The translations under genes were made by a program, and so were the position numbers. A stretch of DNA of 64,000 bases from JBFLYN01 sp040756655 (GTDB lineage: Bacteria > Bacillota > Sulfobacillia > UBA8153): assembly GCA_040756655.1 (NCBI GenBank), contig JBFLYN010000001.1:1-64000 (forward strand). Reading direction: 5' to 3'. The notes beneath the pieces are model-generated. The model did no database searches. It was not told the origin of the DNA and saw nothing but the letters and a program-made list of their open reading frames with translations. Shown here in pieces: positions 16,030-24,684 of the stretch (its first letter is position 1; each line of letters begins with the position of its first letter).

Positions 16030-17385
16030 ATGCAGCTGGGACGCAACATTGAGATCAATGCCCGGGGCCACCTGGAGATCGGCGGCTGTGATACGGTCAA
16101 ACTAGCCCGTCGTTTCGGCACCCCGCTGTACGTGGTGGACGAGGGGCTGGTCCGGGAGCGGTGCCGCGAATACCAGAGGAGCCTGGCGGCGTGCTGGCCG
16201 GATTTCCGCGTAGCGTACGCGGGCAAAGCATTTCTGACCATGGCCATGTGCCGGATCATGGACGAAGAAGACATGTGGCTTGATGTGGTCTCAGGGGGCG
16301 AACTGTACACCGCCGTCAAGGCGGGATTCCCGCCACAGCGCATCCTGTTTCACGGCAACAACAAGTCCGCCGACGAGCTGTCGCTGGCCCTGGAAGTAGG
16401 GGTGGGCCGGTTTGTCTGCGACAATTTCCATGAGCTCCAGGTGCTGGCGCGGTTGGCGCGGCGCGCTCATGCCCGCCCCCGGGTGATGCTGCGGGTCGCC
16501 CCGGGGGTGGACACTCACACGCATGACTACGTGCGCACCGGGCAGGTGGACTCCAAGTTCGGTTTCACCGTGGGCAACTGGGATGCCATGGTGGCGGCCC
16601 AGTGGGTTCTGGATGAACCGGCCATGGTCTTGACGGGTCTGCACAGCCACATCGGCTCGCAGCTCCTGGACACAGCGGCTTTCGAACTGGAGGCCCAAGC
16701 CATGGCCGAGCTTGTGGACGAGATCAAGCAGGAAACCGGTTACCAAGTGGAGGAACTGAACCTGGGCGGCGGGCTGGGGATCAGCTATACCGGCCAGGAG
16801 GCGCCGCCGGAGGTAGGTCAGTACGTGCGCGCGCTGACCGGGGTCTTGGAAAAGAGCCTGGACCAGGCCGGGCTCAAGCGGCCCCGCCTGTACTTGGAGC
16901 CAGGGCGTTCCATCGTGGGCGAAGCGGGCACCACCTTGTATACCATAGGTGCCATCAAGCATATCCCCGGGGTCAGGACCTACGCCATGGTGGACGGGGG
17001 AATGGTGGACAACCCCCGGCCAGCACTGTACGGGGCCAAGTACCGGGCAGTGGTGGCCAACCGGGCGCGAGCGCGCAGCAACCAGGTAGTGTCCATCGCG
17101 GGTAAGTGCTGTGAAAGCGGCGACATGCTCATATGGGACCTTGCCGTGCCTCGCATCCGCCCCGGCGACGTACTGGCGGTCTTCTGTACCGGGGCCTACA
17201 ACTACTCCATGGCTTCCAACTACAACCGTCTGCCGCGGCCGGCGGCAGTGCTGGTGGGCCAAGGCGAAGCCGACTTGATCATAGCCAGGGAGCGTTACGC
17301 CGACCTGGTTGCCTGTGACCGGGTCCCCGACCGGTTGGCCGCGGGCAGGATGCCGGTGGCGGCGGGCGAAGGCTCCTCGAGCTGA
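16030..17385 (+). CDS. lysA: diaminopimelate decarboxylase
   Basis: 451 residues. It catalyses the last step of lysine synthesis, decarboxylating meso-diaminopimelate with PLP. The fold-type III (alanine racemase-like) barrel holds PLP-Lys66 (VAYAGKAF), HSHIGS (205-210), GGGLG (246-250) and EPGRS (290-294). The C-terminal domain has CESGD (361-365) and GAYNYSMASNYN, the substrate-binding signature. An open frame reaches upstream to 15799 but runs through the riboswitch. The ATG at 16030 is preceded by GGAGGGGA and gives the usual length. Expression should rise when lysine is low. Confidence 0.95.
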   Translation: MQLGRNIEINARGHLEIGGCDTVKLARRFGTPLYVVDEGLVRERCREYQRSLAACWPDFRVAYAGKAFLTMAMCRIMDEEDMWLDVVSGGELYTAVKAGFPPQRILFHGNNKSADELSLALEVGVGRFVCDNFHELQVLARLARRAHARPRVMLRVAPGVDTHTHDYVRTGQVDSKFGFTVGNWDAMVAAQWVLDEPAMVLTGLHSHIGSQLLDTAAFELEAQAMAELVDEIKQETGYQVEELNLGGGLGISYTGQEAPPEVGQYVRALTGVLEKSLDQAGLKRPRLYLEPGRSIVGEAGTTLYTIGAIKHIPGVRTYAMVDGGMVDNPRPALYGAKYRAVVANRARARSNQVVSIAGKCCESGDMLIWDLAVPRIRPGDVLAVFCTGAYNYSMASNYNRLPRPAAVLVGQGEADLIIARERYADLVACDRVPDRLAAGRMPVAAGEGSSS

Positions 17386-17403
17386 AGTGCCCCTTTTTCT
17401 GGG

Positions 17404-17439
17404 ACGGCGGGACCGGGGTTTCCGGTAACCCGCCGTTTT
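17404..17439 (+). terminator. intrinsic terminator after lysA
   Basis: ACGGCGGG (17404-17411) pairs with CCCGCCGT (17429-17436) and runs into TTTTGG. It is 18 bp after the lysA stop. Confidence 0.75.
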
Positions 17440-17447
17440 GGTATAAT
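17419..17447 (+). promoter_or_regulatory. possible sigma-A promoter of the M50-trpS-scp operon
   Basis: A perfect -10 box TATAAT (17442-17447) has a weak -35 (TTTCCG, 17419-17424) 17 nt upstream. It overlaps the lysA terminator and lies about 40 bp before the next gene. Confidence 0.55.
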
Positions 17448-17490
17448 TAGCACGAGTAATCGAGGCGACCCAGCGAGAGGAGCTTGGAGA

Positions 17491-18129
17491 GTGGCCTTTT
17501 CTTTGGAAGCACTGATCCTGACGTTGCCGGGTCTTATCGTAGCCTTGAGCTTTCACGAGTTTGCCCATGCTCTAGTCGCCGACGTTTTGGGCGATCCCAC
17601 TCCGCGACGGGCCGGCCGGTTGACCCTCGAGCCCTGGGCCCACCTGGATCCCGTGGGCACGCTGCTTTTGCTGTTTTACCGCTTCGGTTGGGCCCGGCCG
17701 GTCCCGGTTAACCCCTATAACTTCCAAAACCCCAGGAGGGGAATGCTCTGGGTGGCGCTGGCTGGCCCGGCGGCCAACATCATCGTGGCCTTTGTGCTCG
17801 GGCTGGCGCTGGTCGCCACCATCAGCCTGGCGCCTGCTACCGGCATGTGGCAGACCATCGTCGAGATGCTGCGCGCCGGGCTTTTCATCAACGTGGCCTT
17901 GGCCATATTTAACTTGCTCCCGGTGCCACCCCTGGACGGGTCGCGTATCCTAGGGGGAGTGCTACCGCGCGGTCTGGCCCAACGGCTGGCGGACGTGGAG
18001 CATCTGGGTCCCATCCTGCTAGTCATCTTGTTGATGACGGGAGTCGGGGGAAGACTGATAGCGCCGGCGGTGTACTGGCTCCAAAGGACCATTGTGCTAG
18101 TGGCTCTGGGTCTTTTGGCATGGTTGTGA
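17491..18129 (+). CDS. site-2 protease family (M50) membrane metalloprotease
   Basis: 212 residues with about five membrane helices. The zinc motif HEFAH (HExxH) lies near residue 22 in the first helix. The second metal-binding segment is LLPVPPLDGSRIL near residue 150, with Asp as third ligand. An NPYNFQNPRRGM loop and AGPAANI complete the family pattern (YwhC-like). Such proteins cleave substrates inside the membrane; the target here is unknown. It starts at GTG with GAGAGGAG upstream. It probably shares a transcript with trpS and scpAB, an arrangement common in Clostridia. Confidence 0.92.
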   Translation: MAFSLEALILTLPGLIVALSFHEFAHALVADVLGDPTPRRAGRLTLEPWAHLDPVGTLLLLFYRFGWARPVPVNPYNFQNPRRGMLWVALAGPAANIIVAFVLGLALVATISLAPATGMWQTIVEMLRAGLFINVALAIFNLLPVPPLDGSRILGGVLPRGLAQRLADVEHLGPILLVILLMTGVGGRLIAPAVYWLQRTIVLVALGLLAWL

Positions 18130-18149
18130 CCGAGTGGAGGTAGTTGGAC

Positions 18150-19136
18150 ATGGCTGACAAACCGGCACGGGTAGTGAGCGGGTCGCGGGTGAGCGGTCGC
18201 CTGCACCTTGGCAACTACGTGGGAGCCCTAGAAAACTGGGTGCGGCTGCAGGACGGCTACGAGTGCTTCTTCTTTGCTGCCGACTGGCACGGCCTTACCA
18301 CCGGTTACGAAGACACCGCCGAGTTCCGAAATCACGTGAGTGAGATGTTCTTGGACTTCCTGGCAGTGGGACTGGACCCAGAACGCTCGGTGCTGTTCGT
18401 CCAGTCGGATGTAAAAGAGCACGCCGAACTACACCTTCTGCTCTCCATGATCACGCCACTATCCTGGCTGGAGCGAGTGCCCACCTACAAAGAGCAGCTG
18501 CAGCAAATCACCGGGCGGGAGATCGCCACCTATGGCTTCATCGGATACCCGGTGCTCCAGTCTGCGGATGTCCTGATCTACCGGGGCGAGCTGGTGCCGG
18601 TGGGAGAAGACCAGGTGCCTCACCTGGAGCTGTGCCGGGAGATTGCCCGCCGTTTCAACCACTTGTACGGCCCGGTGCTCCCCGAGCCACAGGCTCTCCT
18701 GACCCAGGTCCCGCTCTTGCCGGGCATCGACGGTCGCAAGATGAGCAAAAGCTACGAAAACGAGATCCGCCTCGGGGCGAGCCCGGCCGAGATTGAGGAA
18801 CGGGTGCGCCTCATGGTCACCGATCCGGCCCGGGTGCGCAAGACCGACCCCGGCCATCCAGAGGTCTGCGTGGCCTACCGGTTCCACGGGCTTTTCAACG
18901 CTGCCGCCACCGGGGAACTGGATGCCGCATGCCGGAGGGCCGGTATCGGATGTGTGGAATGCAAGCGCCGCCTGGCCCGGGCGGTCATCCAGCACCTGTC
19001 TCCCATCCACGAGCGGCGAGAGGAGTATGCCCGGAACCCCCGGCTGGTGGAAGACATCAGGAGGGATGGTGCCCGCAAGGCCCGGGCAGAGGCCGGGCGC
19101 CTCCTGGAGGCAGTACGTGAGGCCATGCGCATCTGA
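18150..19136 (+). CDS. trpS: tryptophanyl-tRNA synthetase
   Basis: 328 residues, a class I synthetase charging tRNA-Trp. The HIGH-like motif is HLGN (19-22) in GRLHLGNYVGALENW, followed by FFAADWHGLTT, and KMSKS lies at 197-201 (GIDGRKMSKSYEN). The length equals that of bacterial TrpRS. GTGGAGG precedes the ATG. No T-box leader is present: trpS is internal to an operon and follows the protease gene after 20 bp. Confidence 0.95.
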   Translation: MADKPARVVSGSRVSGRLHLGNYVGALENWVRLQDGYECFFFAADWHGLTTGYEDTAEFRNHVSEMFLDFLAVGLDPERSVLFVQSDVKEHAELHLLLSMITPLSWLERVPTYKEQLQQITGREIATYGFIGYPVLQSADVLIYRGELVPVGEDQVPHLELCREIARRFNHLYGPVLPEPQALLTQVPLLPGIDGRKMSKSYENEIRLGASPAEIEERVRLMVTDPARVRKTDPGHPEVCVAYRFHGLFNAAATGELDAACRRAGIGCVECKRRLARAVIQHLSPIHERREEYARNPRLVEDIRRDGARKARAEAGRLLEAVREAMRI

Positions 19137-19150
19137 CAGGAGGGTGGCTG

Positions 19151-19891
19151 GTGACGGCACTGTCCATCCGGCTGGAGGGGTTCGAGGGTCCGTTGGAGCT
19201 ACTTTGGCACCTCATCGAACGCGACCAGCTGGATATCCACGATATTCCCATCGCCCATATCACCGAGCAGTACCTGCAGCACCTCCAGGAACAGGAGTGG
19301 CGCGACCTAGAGGCAGCCGGGGAATTCCTGGTGATGGCCGCACAGTTATTGCAGCTGAAACTGCGTGTGCTGCTCCCGCGCCCAGACACCCCGACTGGTG
19401 CCGGCGATGAGGTCGACCCGCGCCAGGAACTGGTGGACCGACTGCTCACCTACAGGAGTTACCGGGCGGCGGCAGCGGCCCTGCAGTCGATGGCCCTGCA
19501 GCGCAGCCGGCAGTGGGAGCGTCCCAATGGCCTGCCTGTGGTCGTACCCGTGGCCCCGCTGGGAACAGATGCCGCTGGCCTGCGAGATGCCTTGGCCGGA
19601 CTGCTGGCCCGGGCCACACCGCTCTATTCCACCATCACCCGCGACTTGGTGTCCATCGGCACGGCCATGAGAGAACTGGTCTCGGCCGTGTTCCGGGCCA
19701 GGCGGCAGGGGCGGAAGGCTGTGTCGCTGAGCGAGCTGGTGGGCCGGAGCGGGCGTCGCCAGTGGGTCATCAGTTTTCTGGCCTTACTGGAACTGGTCCG
19801 GCGCGGGCGGGTACTGGTGGCCCAGGAACGTCCGCTGGGTGAAATCTATATCCGGCCGCGGCAGCGGGCCGAGGAGGTGCCGGCATCTTGA
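19151..19891 (+). CDS. scpA: segregation and condensation protein A
   Basis: 246 residues from GTG 19151, with AGGAGG upstream. ScpA is the kleisin that links the two SMC heads. The N-terminal signature LEGFEGPLELLWHLIERDQLDI and the motif LVMAAQLLQLKLRVLLP are typical. A winged-helix C terminus (about 175-240: VSLSELVGRSGRRQWVISFLALLELVRRGRV) binds the SMC head. The stop overlaps the TTG start of scpB (TTGA). Confidence 0.95.
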   Translation: MTALSIRLEGFEGPLELLWHLIERDQLDIHDIPIAHITEQYLQHLQEQEWRDLEAAGEFLVMAAQLLQLKLRVLLPRPDTPTGAGDEVDPRQELVDRLLTYRSYRAAAAALQSMALQRSRQWERPNGLPVVVPVAPLGTDAAGLRDALAGLLARATPLYSTITRDLVSIGTAMRELVSAVFRARRQGRKAVSLSELVGRSGRRQWVISFLALLELVRRGRVLVAQERPLGEIYIRPRQRAEEVPAS

Positions 19892-20436
19892 GCGAGACAG
19901 TGGACCTTGGGCGAGAACTGGCCCGGGGTGTCATTGAGGCCATGTTGTTTGCTGCCTCGGTACCGCTCTCTGTACCGGAGCTGGCCGCTGCCAGTGGCCT
20001 GGAGGCGTCAGTGGTCAAGCATGTGTTGGAGGCGCTGACCCGGGAGTTCGGAGCCGCCGGGCGAGGGGTACGTTTGGAGTACCTGGGTGGAGGTTACCAG
20101 CTCCTGACTCGCCCTGAGTATGCGCCGGTCCTGGAGAAGCTGGGCAGGACCAGGACCCCGCCACAGCTTTCGCGGGCCGCCCTGGAGACCCTGGCCATCG
20201 TGGCATACCGCCAGCCCGTGACCAGGGCCGAGATGGACGCCATCCGGGGAGTACGCAGCGATGCCACCATTGCCACGCTCCTGGAACGGGGCCTGATCTG
20301 TGAGGATGGCCGCAAGAACGTGGTGGGACGTCCCATCCTTTACGCTACCACCCGGCACTTCCTGGAGCAGTTTGGCCTGGGCAGCCTGGACCAGCTGCCC
20401 CCGCTGCCCGAAGAGGACCAGCCAGACCTGGTATAG
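19888..20436 (+). CDS. scpB: segregation and condensation protein B
   Basis: 182 residues from a TTG start overlapping the scpA stop. ScpB is a dimeric winged-helix protein that wraps the ScpA linker in the SMC-ScpAB condensin. Recognisable motifs are VIEAMLFAASVPLSVPELA and LETLAIVAYRQPVTRAEMDAIRGV with TLLERGLI, followed by GRPILYATT. A terminator hairpin follows the stop immediately. Confidence 0.95.
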   Translation: MSETVDLGRELARGVIEAMLFAASVPLSVPELAAASGLEASVVKHVLEALTREFGAAGRGVRLEYLGGGYQLLTRPEYAPVLEKLGRTRTPPQLSRAALETLAIVAYRQPVTRAEMDAIRGVRSDATIATLLERGLICEDGRKNVVGRPILYATTRHFLEQFGLGSLDQLPPLPEEDQPDLV

Positions 20437-20438
20437 AG

Positions 20439-20463
20439 ACGGCGCAGGGCGGCGCCGTTTTAT
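20439..20463 (+). terminator. intrinsic terminator after scpB
   Basis: ACGGCGC (20439-20445) pairs with GCGCCGT (20452-20458), followed by TTTATTA. Confidence 0.8.
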
Positions 20464-20530
20464 TATGTACTCCTGCCTGCCTGGGCACAATACTGCGTAA
20501 AAGCCATGGTCCAGGAGCGGGGTGGTGTGC

Positions 20531-21166
20531 ATGGGCTGGCTGGCAGGAGCGCTGGCTGCTGGTGCCGTGCTGGCAGTGGCGGCGGCCAGCGTTTACGTGG
20601 TGCCGCTGAGATTTCACGTCACCTACCGTCGGCGAGGCAAGGAAGAAAAGACCGTGGTCTTGGTGACGGCCTGGGGCCAACGGCTGCAGTATCGCTACCA
20701 GGTGTCGGGAGAGGAGGGCCATGGTCCGGAGGCCGGGGAGAGCCCCGCATCGCCCGGCGAGGTGCTGTCCCGGGTCCGGGACGTCCTGTCCCGCGCCATA
20801 CCGGCCCTGAACACCGCCCGTCGTACCGGGCGGTTGTTCCACATAGGCACCAAGAAACTGGCCCACCGGGCCCGGTTCGTGAAGGTAGTCTGGCGGTCGG
20901 AGATCGGTGACCCGGACCCGGCCCGCACGGGCATCTACACGGGCTGGGCGTGGGCCCTCAAGGGGATCAGCCTGGGAACTTGGCAGCACCGCCTACCCCG
21001 GCCGCCCGGCACGGTGCGGGTCAGCGTGAAGCCCCGGTTTGACCTCAACGAGTCGAGCACCGAGTTTATCTGCATATTTGAACTTAGGGGCGGTCACATT
21101 ATAAACGCTGTATTACCATGTCTGCTCCGATTCCTCACAAGAGAGGTGATAGACCCCAGTGGCTGA
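20531..21166 (+). CDS. DUF2953 membrane-anchored protein (YtfI-like)
   Basis: 211 residues. An N-terminal helix (AGALAAGAVLAVAAASVYVV) anchors a soluble domain with PLRFHVTYRRRGKEE and KPRFDLNESSTEFICIFELRGG, the DUF2953 pattern. In spore-formers this gene usually precedes gerW/ytfJ, as here. A sporulation role is inferred from that pairing; the molecular activity is unknown. In-frame GTGs at 20522 and 20525 are alternative starts and lie closer to AGGAG. The stop overlaps the gerW start. Confidence 0.82.
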   Translation: MGWLAGALAAGAVLAVAAASVYVVPLRFHVTYRRRGKEEKTVVLVTAWGQRLQYRYQVSGEEGHGPEAGESPASPGEVLSRVRDVLSRAIPALNTARRTGRLFHIGTKKLAHRARFVKVVWRSEIGDPDPARTGIYTGWAWALKGISLGTWQHRLPRPPGTVRVSVKPRFDLNESSTEFICIFELRGGHIINAVLPCLLRFLTREVIDPSG

Positions 21167-21590
21167 TGAACATCCCATCCAAGGCCTCATGAAGACGGCC
21201 ATGGAGAGTATCAAGGAAATGGTGGACGTCAATACCGTCGTGGGCGATCCGGTGGAGAGTCCCGATGGCAGCGTCATCGTGCCCGTATCCCGGGTCACCT
21301 TTGGTTTCGCCGCCGGTGGTGGCGAGTATGAGGGCGAAAACGGAAAGCGCCACGGGCCGGAAACGGCGGACATGCCCTTTGCCGGCGGGAGCGGCGCAGG
21401 TGTGACCGTGCAGCCCGTGGGCTTTTTGGTGGTCGGCCAGGGCACCGTCAGGATGCTGCCGGTGGATGGAGGAGCCGTGTTCGACAGGCTCATCGACCTG
21501 GCGCCACAGGTTCTCACCCAGATCCAGGGCATGGTAAAACGCAACCCGGCCACCCCCGGGACCGTGGTGGCGCCCGGACAAGGTCCCTAG
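21159..21590 (+). CDS. gerW: spore germination/sporulation protein GerW (YtfJ)
   Basis: 143 residues from a GTG start that overlaps the upstream stop. The family pattern is complete: HPIQGLMKTAMESIKEMVDV, NTVVGDPVESPDGSVIVPVSRV, FGFAAGGGE and the hydrophobic GAGVTVQPVGFLVVGQG. In Bacillus the homologue is a forespore protein needed for lysozyme-type germination. It probably forms an oligomer through the Gly-rich core. It lies directly before the Ku gene on the same strand. Confidence 0.92.
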   Translation: MADEHPIQGLMKTAMESIKEMVDVNTVVGDPVESPDGSVIVPVSRVTFGFAAGGGEYEGENGKRHGPETADMPFAGGSGAGVTVQPVGFLVVGQGTVRMLPVDGGAVFDRLIDLAPQVLTQIQGMVKRNPATPGTVVAPGQGP

Positions 21591-21623
21591 GCACCGGGCG
21601 GCAGGGGAGGGGGCAGGGCGCCC

Positions 21624-22424
21624 GTGAGGGCTCTGTGGAAAGGCGCCATTTCCTTTGGACTGGTAAACATCCCGGTGCGCCTTTACGCGGCCACCGAGCG
21701 GAAAGATCCCAAGTTCAACTACCTGCATGCCGTCTGCCATACGCCGGTGCGTTACGTCAAATGGTGTCCGACTTGCGGGCGGGAGGTTCCGGTCGAGGAG
21801 ATTGTGCGTGGTTACCAATATGAGCGCGGGCAGTACGTGATCATGCACGAGGAAGACTTCGAGGTCATCCCCGCCCGCACTACTCGTTCGGTGGATATCA
21901 TCGACTTTGTCAGCCTGTCTGAGATCGACCCGGTCTACTACGACCGCACCTACTACCTGGAGCCCGCCGACGGCGGGCAAAAGGCCTACGGCCTGCTGCG
22001 TCGCGCCATGCAGGAAACCGGCCGCATCGGGTTGGCCAAGGTGGCCATCAGGGCCAGGGAGACCCTGGCCACCGTGCGGGTCCTGGACCAGCGGGTACTG
22101 GCCATGGAGACCATGTTCTTCCCCGACGAGGTGCGCCCGGCCGGGGTGCTGCAGGGCCTGGACGCAGTCACCGAACCGGACCCGCGGGAACTCGCGATGG
22201 CACGCACGCTCATCGAGAGCCTGGCCACGCCGTTTAGCCCGGCCAAGTACCAAAACCCCTACCGGGAACAGCTCCTGGAGATCATCAGGGCGAAAATCAC
22301 TGGGCAGGAAGTTGCCCGGGCCCCACAACCGCACCAGGCCCGGGTCATCGATCTCATGGAGGCGCTCAGGCAGAGCATCGCCCTGGCCGAAGAAGAACGC
22401 GCCCGTGAAGCAGCCGGGAGATGA
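21624..22424 (+). CDS. ku: Ku protein (non-homologous end joining)
   Basis: 266 residues from GTG 21624, close to the usual bacterial Ku length. Ku forms a homodimeric ring on broken DNA ends and recruits the ligase. The start RALWKGAISFGLVNIPVRLY is the family signature, followed by HAVCHTPVRYVKWCPTCGREV (CxxC pair) and DPVYYDRTYYLEP. The last bases overlap the ligase start by four bases (ATGA). In spore-formers Ku and the ligase are forespore-expressed and repair breaks on germination; the neighbouring genes here support that. Confidence 0.96.
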   Translation: MRALWKGAISFGLVNIPVRLYAATERKDPKFNYLHAVCHTPVRYVKWCPTCGREVPVEEIVRGYQYERGQYVIMHEEDFEVIPARTTRSVDIIDFVSLSEIDPVYYDRTYYLEPADGGQKAYGLLRRAMQETGRIGLAKVAIRARETLATVRVLDQRVLAMETMFFPDEVRPAGVLQGLDAVTEPDPRELAMARTLIESLATPFSPAKYQNPYREQLLEIIRAKITGQEVARAPQPHQARVIDLMEALRQSIALAEEERAREAAGR

Positions 22425-23353
22425 CTGTTCTCGGCATCTTCGCTCCCATGCTGGCGGAGACCGCGCCGGGACCTTTTGACTCGGACCGGCATGTCTTCGA
22501 GATCAAGTGGGACGGTTACCGCGCGCTGGCCCACGTGACGGCGGGCGCGTGCACATTCTACAGCCGCCACGCCAAGGACTTGACCCCAACCTTCCCGGCG
22601 CTGCGGGCGGTGGCAGCCAGCGTGCGGTCAGTTCCGGCCATCTTGGATGGCGAGATCGTCGCCTTTGACCACAACGGCAGGCCGAGCTTCAGCCGTCTGC
22701 GGCGCGGTGGCGGGCCAGTGGTGTACATGGCGTTTGACCTTTTGGTGACCGGTGGGGAGCCGGTCATGGATGCTCCCTGGCACCGGCGCCGGGCCCTCCT
22801 GGAGGAAGGCATGGAGCCGGGCGAGGCCATCCAGCTATCCCCGGTGGTGAAAGGCGCCGGGCGCGCCTTGTACCGGTCGGTGGTGGAAAGAGGCCTGGAG
22901 GGCATGATGGCCAAGGAAATGGCCAGCCCGTACCTGCCGGGGAGGCGTTCCGGGTACTGGCTCAAGGTCCGTAATGTCCGTACCCTCGACTGTGTCATCG
23001 CCGGTGTCACAGCGGGCAAGGGCCGGGCCCTCGGGGCGCTGGTGCTGGCCTGCTACCTCCACGGTGAGCTGGTGTCGGTGGGACAGGTAGGCACCGGGTT
23101 TAGCGAAGCCGAAGCCGGGTCCATCCTGGCCCGGCTCCGGGCCCGGGTGCCCCAGCCCAAGGGGAGCCGGGGAGTACTGTGGGTTGAACCTCAACTGGTG
23201 TGTAGCGTGGAGTACCTGGAGTTTACCCCCGATCTCCAGTTGCGCCATCCGGTGTTCCGGGGCATAAGGCCGGACGTTGACCCGCAAAGCTGCCGCCTGC
23301 CCGGCTGGGAGGAGGGGGAGTATGAAGAACCAGTGCCGCCGGGTGACCATTGA
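22421..23353 (+). CDS. ligD: ATP-dependent DNA ligase (NHEJ ligase, LigD ligase domain)
   Basis: 310 residues. The nucleotidyltransferase motif I is EIKWDGYR, with the AMP-accepting Lys29. Later motifs include LDGEIVAFD (III), GLEGMMAKEMASPY (IV) and SGYWLKVRNVRTLD (V). The OB-fold domain follows (about 200-300). It seals DNA breaks with Ku. In many bacteria this domain is fused with a polymerase and a phosphoesterase. Here ligase and polymerase are separate overlapping genes and no phosphoesterase is present. The 3' end overlaps the polymerase gene by 32 bp. Confidence 0.94.
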   Translation: MTVLGIFAPMLAETAPGPFDSDRHVFEIKWDGYRALAHVTAGACTFYSRHAKDLTPTFPALRAVAASVRSVPAILDGEIVAFDHNGRPSFSRLRRGGGPVVYMAFDLLVTGGEPVMDAPWHRRRALLEEGMEPGEAIQLSPVVKGAGRALYRSVVERGLEGMMAKEMASPYLPGRRSGYWLKVRNVRTLDCVIAGVTAGKGRALGALVLACYLHGELVSVGQVGTGFSEAEAGSILARLRARVPQPKGSRGVLWVEPQLVCSVEYLEFTPDLQLRHPVFRGIRPDVDPQSCRLPGWEEGEYEEPVPPGDH

Positions 23354-24389
23354 CGGCCGGGAGTTCGTCTTGACCAACCCGCACAAGCTCATGTGGCCAG
23401 AAAGCGGCCTTACCAAGGCCGACTTGGTTTTCTACTACGTGAACATGGCGAGCATCCTCTCCCCGTACCTGGCCGGCCGCTACCTGGTGTTCACCCGCTA
23501 CCCCGACGGCATCCACGGCAAGTGGTTCTACCAAAAGGACTGCCCGGACTACGCCCCGGAGTGGGTGCACACCGAACCCTACGGGAGTCCCAGCGCCCGC
23601 CGGACCCTCAGGTTCGTGACCGGGGCTGATGCCGCCACCCTGGCCTGGCTGGGTAACCAGGCCTGCATCGAGGTGCACCCGTGGCTTTCACGGAGCCGGG
23701 CGCCGGAGCACCCGGACTGGGCGGTGTTCGACCTGGACCCGGCGGCACCTGCCGGGTTGGCAGAGGCCCGGGCGGTGGCGGGCATGCTCAAGGAGATCCT
23801 GGACGGGTTCGGACTACGCGGGTACTTGAAGTCATCTGGGGCCACGGGCTTTCACGTCTATGTTCCCTTGCTGCCCCGGTTCACCTACGCCCAGTCGGCG
23901 GGATTCGTGGCCTACCTGGCCCGGTTCTTGCTGGCGCAAGCCCCTGGGCTGATCACCCTGGAGCGAGCGGTGAGAAAGCGGGGTGGGAAAGTCTATATTG
24001 ATTACCTCCAGAACATCATGGGCAAGACCATCGCCGCCCCATATAGTCCCCGTCCTCACCCGGGGGCCCCGGTGTCGGCTCCCCTGGACTGGTCGGAGCT
24101 TAACGATTTCTCCCGCCCGTATACCATGACCACGATCTTTCCCCGCCTGGAAAGCGCCGGAGACCTGTTCGCGCCGGTGCTCAGCGACTACCAGGATATT
24201 TCCGGGGTTTTGCAGTTGGCGGGCCTGCAGACTGAAGACCCCGGCCGCGAGGGCGGCCGGGACTGGTCTAACGTGGAAGTGAAGGGGCCTGCCGTCCGGC
24301 GGCCAGCCGGGCCTGGGCATGGAGCAAAGCCTGTTGGACCAGGCGGCCACACTCCCGCGACGGAACATACGCCCAGCCCTGGTTCCTGA
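23322..24389 (+). CDS. ligD: LigD-type primase-polymerase (NHEJ polymerase)
   Basis: 355 residues from ATG 23322, preceded by GGAGGGGGAG. It is an archaeo-eukaryotic-primase-type polymerase that fills gaps and adds ribonucleotides at ends held by Ku. Visible motifs are LTNPHKLMWPESGLTKADL, FTRYPDGIHGKWFYQKDCP, the catalytic Asp pair in FDLDP (137 and 139), SSGATGFHVYVPL and DYLQNIMGKTIAAPYSPRP. The conserved fold ends near residue 300. The last ~40 residues are Gly/Pro-rich, unlike the family, and lie opposite the convergent spore-protein gene, overlapping it by 122 bp. Confidence 0.93.
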   Translation: MKNQCRRVTIDGREFVLTNPHKLMWPESGLTKADLVFYYVNMASILSPYLAGRYLVFTRYPDGIHGKWFYQKDCPDYAPEWVHTEPYGSPSARRTLRFVTGADAATLAWLGNQACIEVHPWLSRSRAPEHPDWAVFDLDPAAPAGLAEARAVAGMLKEILDGFGLRGYLKSSGATGFHVYVPLLPRFTYAQSAGFVAYLARFLLAQAPGLITLERAVRKRGGKVYIDYLQNIMGKTIAAPYSPRPHPGAPVSAPLDWSELNDFSRPYTMTTIFPRLESAGDLFAPVLSDYQDISGVLQLAGLQTEDPGREGGRDWSNVEVKGPAVRRPAGPGHGAKPVGPGGHTPATEHTPSPGS

Positions 24390-24456
24390 CAATGTGGGCC
24401 ACGCCCATGTCCTGGGCCAGCCAGTCCTTGAGTTGGTCGGACATGATCTTGGCCAT
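24268..24456 (-). CDS. alpha/beta-type small acid-soluble spore protein (first)
   Basis: 62 residues on the minus strand, starting with MAKIMSDQLKDWLAQDMGVA, then GWAYVPSRECGRLVQQALLHA, the two-helix pattern of alpha/beta SASPs. These proteins coat spore DNA and protect it from UV and hydrolysis. GGGAGG precedes the ATG by seven bases. The GPR protease site of Bacillus SASPs is not obvious. Convergent with the polymerase gene and overlapping its last 122 bp. A sigma-G-like promoter lies just upstream. Confidence 0.85.
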   Translation of the reverse strand: MAKIMSDQLKDWLAQDMGVAHIVRNQGWAYVPSRECGRLVQQALLHAQARLAAGRQAPSLPR

Positions 24457-24478
24457 TTTGCGCCTCCCTTCCTTGACA

Positions 24479-24508
24479 TAGCATGCCACCGGAGACGGCC
24501 CGGAATTC
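24479..24508 (-). promoter_or_regulatory. sigma-G-like promoter of the minus-strand SASP gene
   Basis: On the minus strand GAATT (24508-24504) is followed after 18 nt by CATGCTA (24485-24479), a good fit to the -10 consensus CATnMTA. SASP genes are classic sigma-G targets. It lies 23 bp before the start codon. Confidence 0.55.
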
Positions 24509-24684
24509 CCGGCAAGGCCCGGGCGCCGGGCACAGCAACCAGCTGCAGGCGCACACGCCCGGGGGCACGCGCGGCCGAGTGCCGGTGAAGCTGCCCGGGC
24601 GGGCCCAGCAGGCTCTAGGGATGTTTGCCCGTGCCGCGACAACGGCAGACTAAGTAGTGGCTAGCTCAGAAGGGAGGCGAGAAC

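Noticed and set aside
17386..17490. Possible T-box leader for trpS
   Set aside because: Only 105 bp are available before the upstream gene, and no specifier or T-box sequence (TGGGTGGnACCGCG type) is seen.
16291..17568. Long open frame on the minus strand opposite lysA (425 codons)
   Set aside because: No ribosome-binding site and the product is His/Gly/Pro-rich without a family pattern. It mirrors the codon bias of lysA.
21135..22334. Minus-strand open frame opposite gerW and ku
   Set aside because: Both plus-strand genes are certain, and this frame has no recognised motif.
24640..24684. Sigma-G promoter for the plus-strand SASP
   Set aside because: CAGACTA near 24646 resembles a -10 box, but no -35 box lies 17-18 nt before it.
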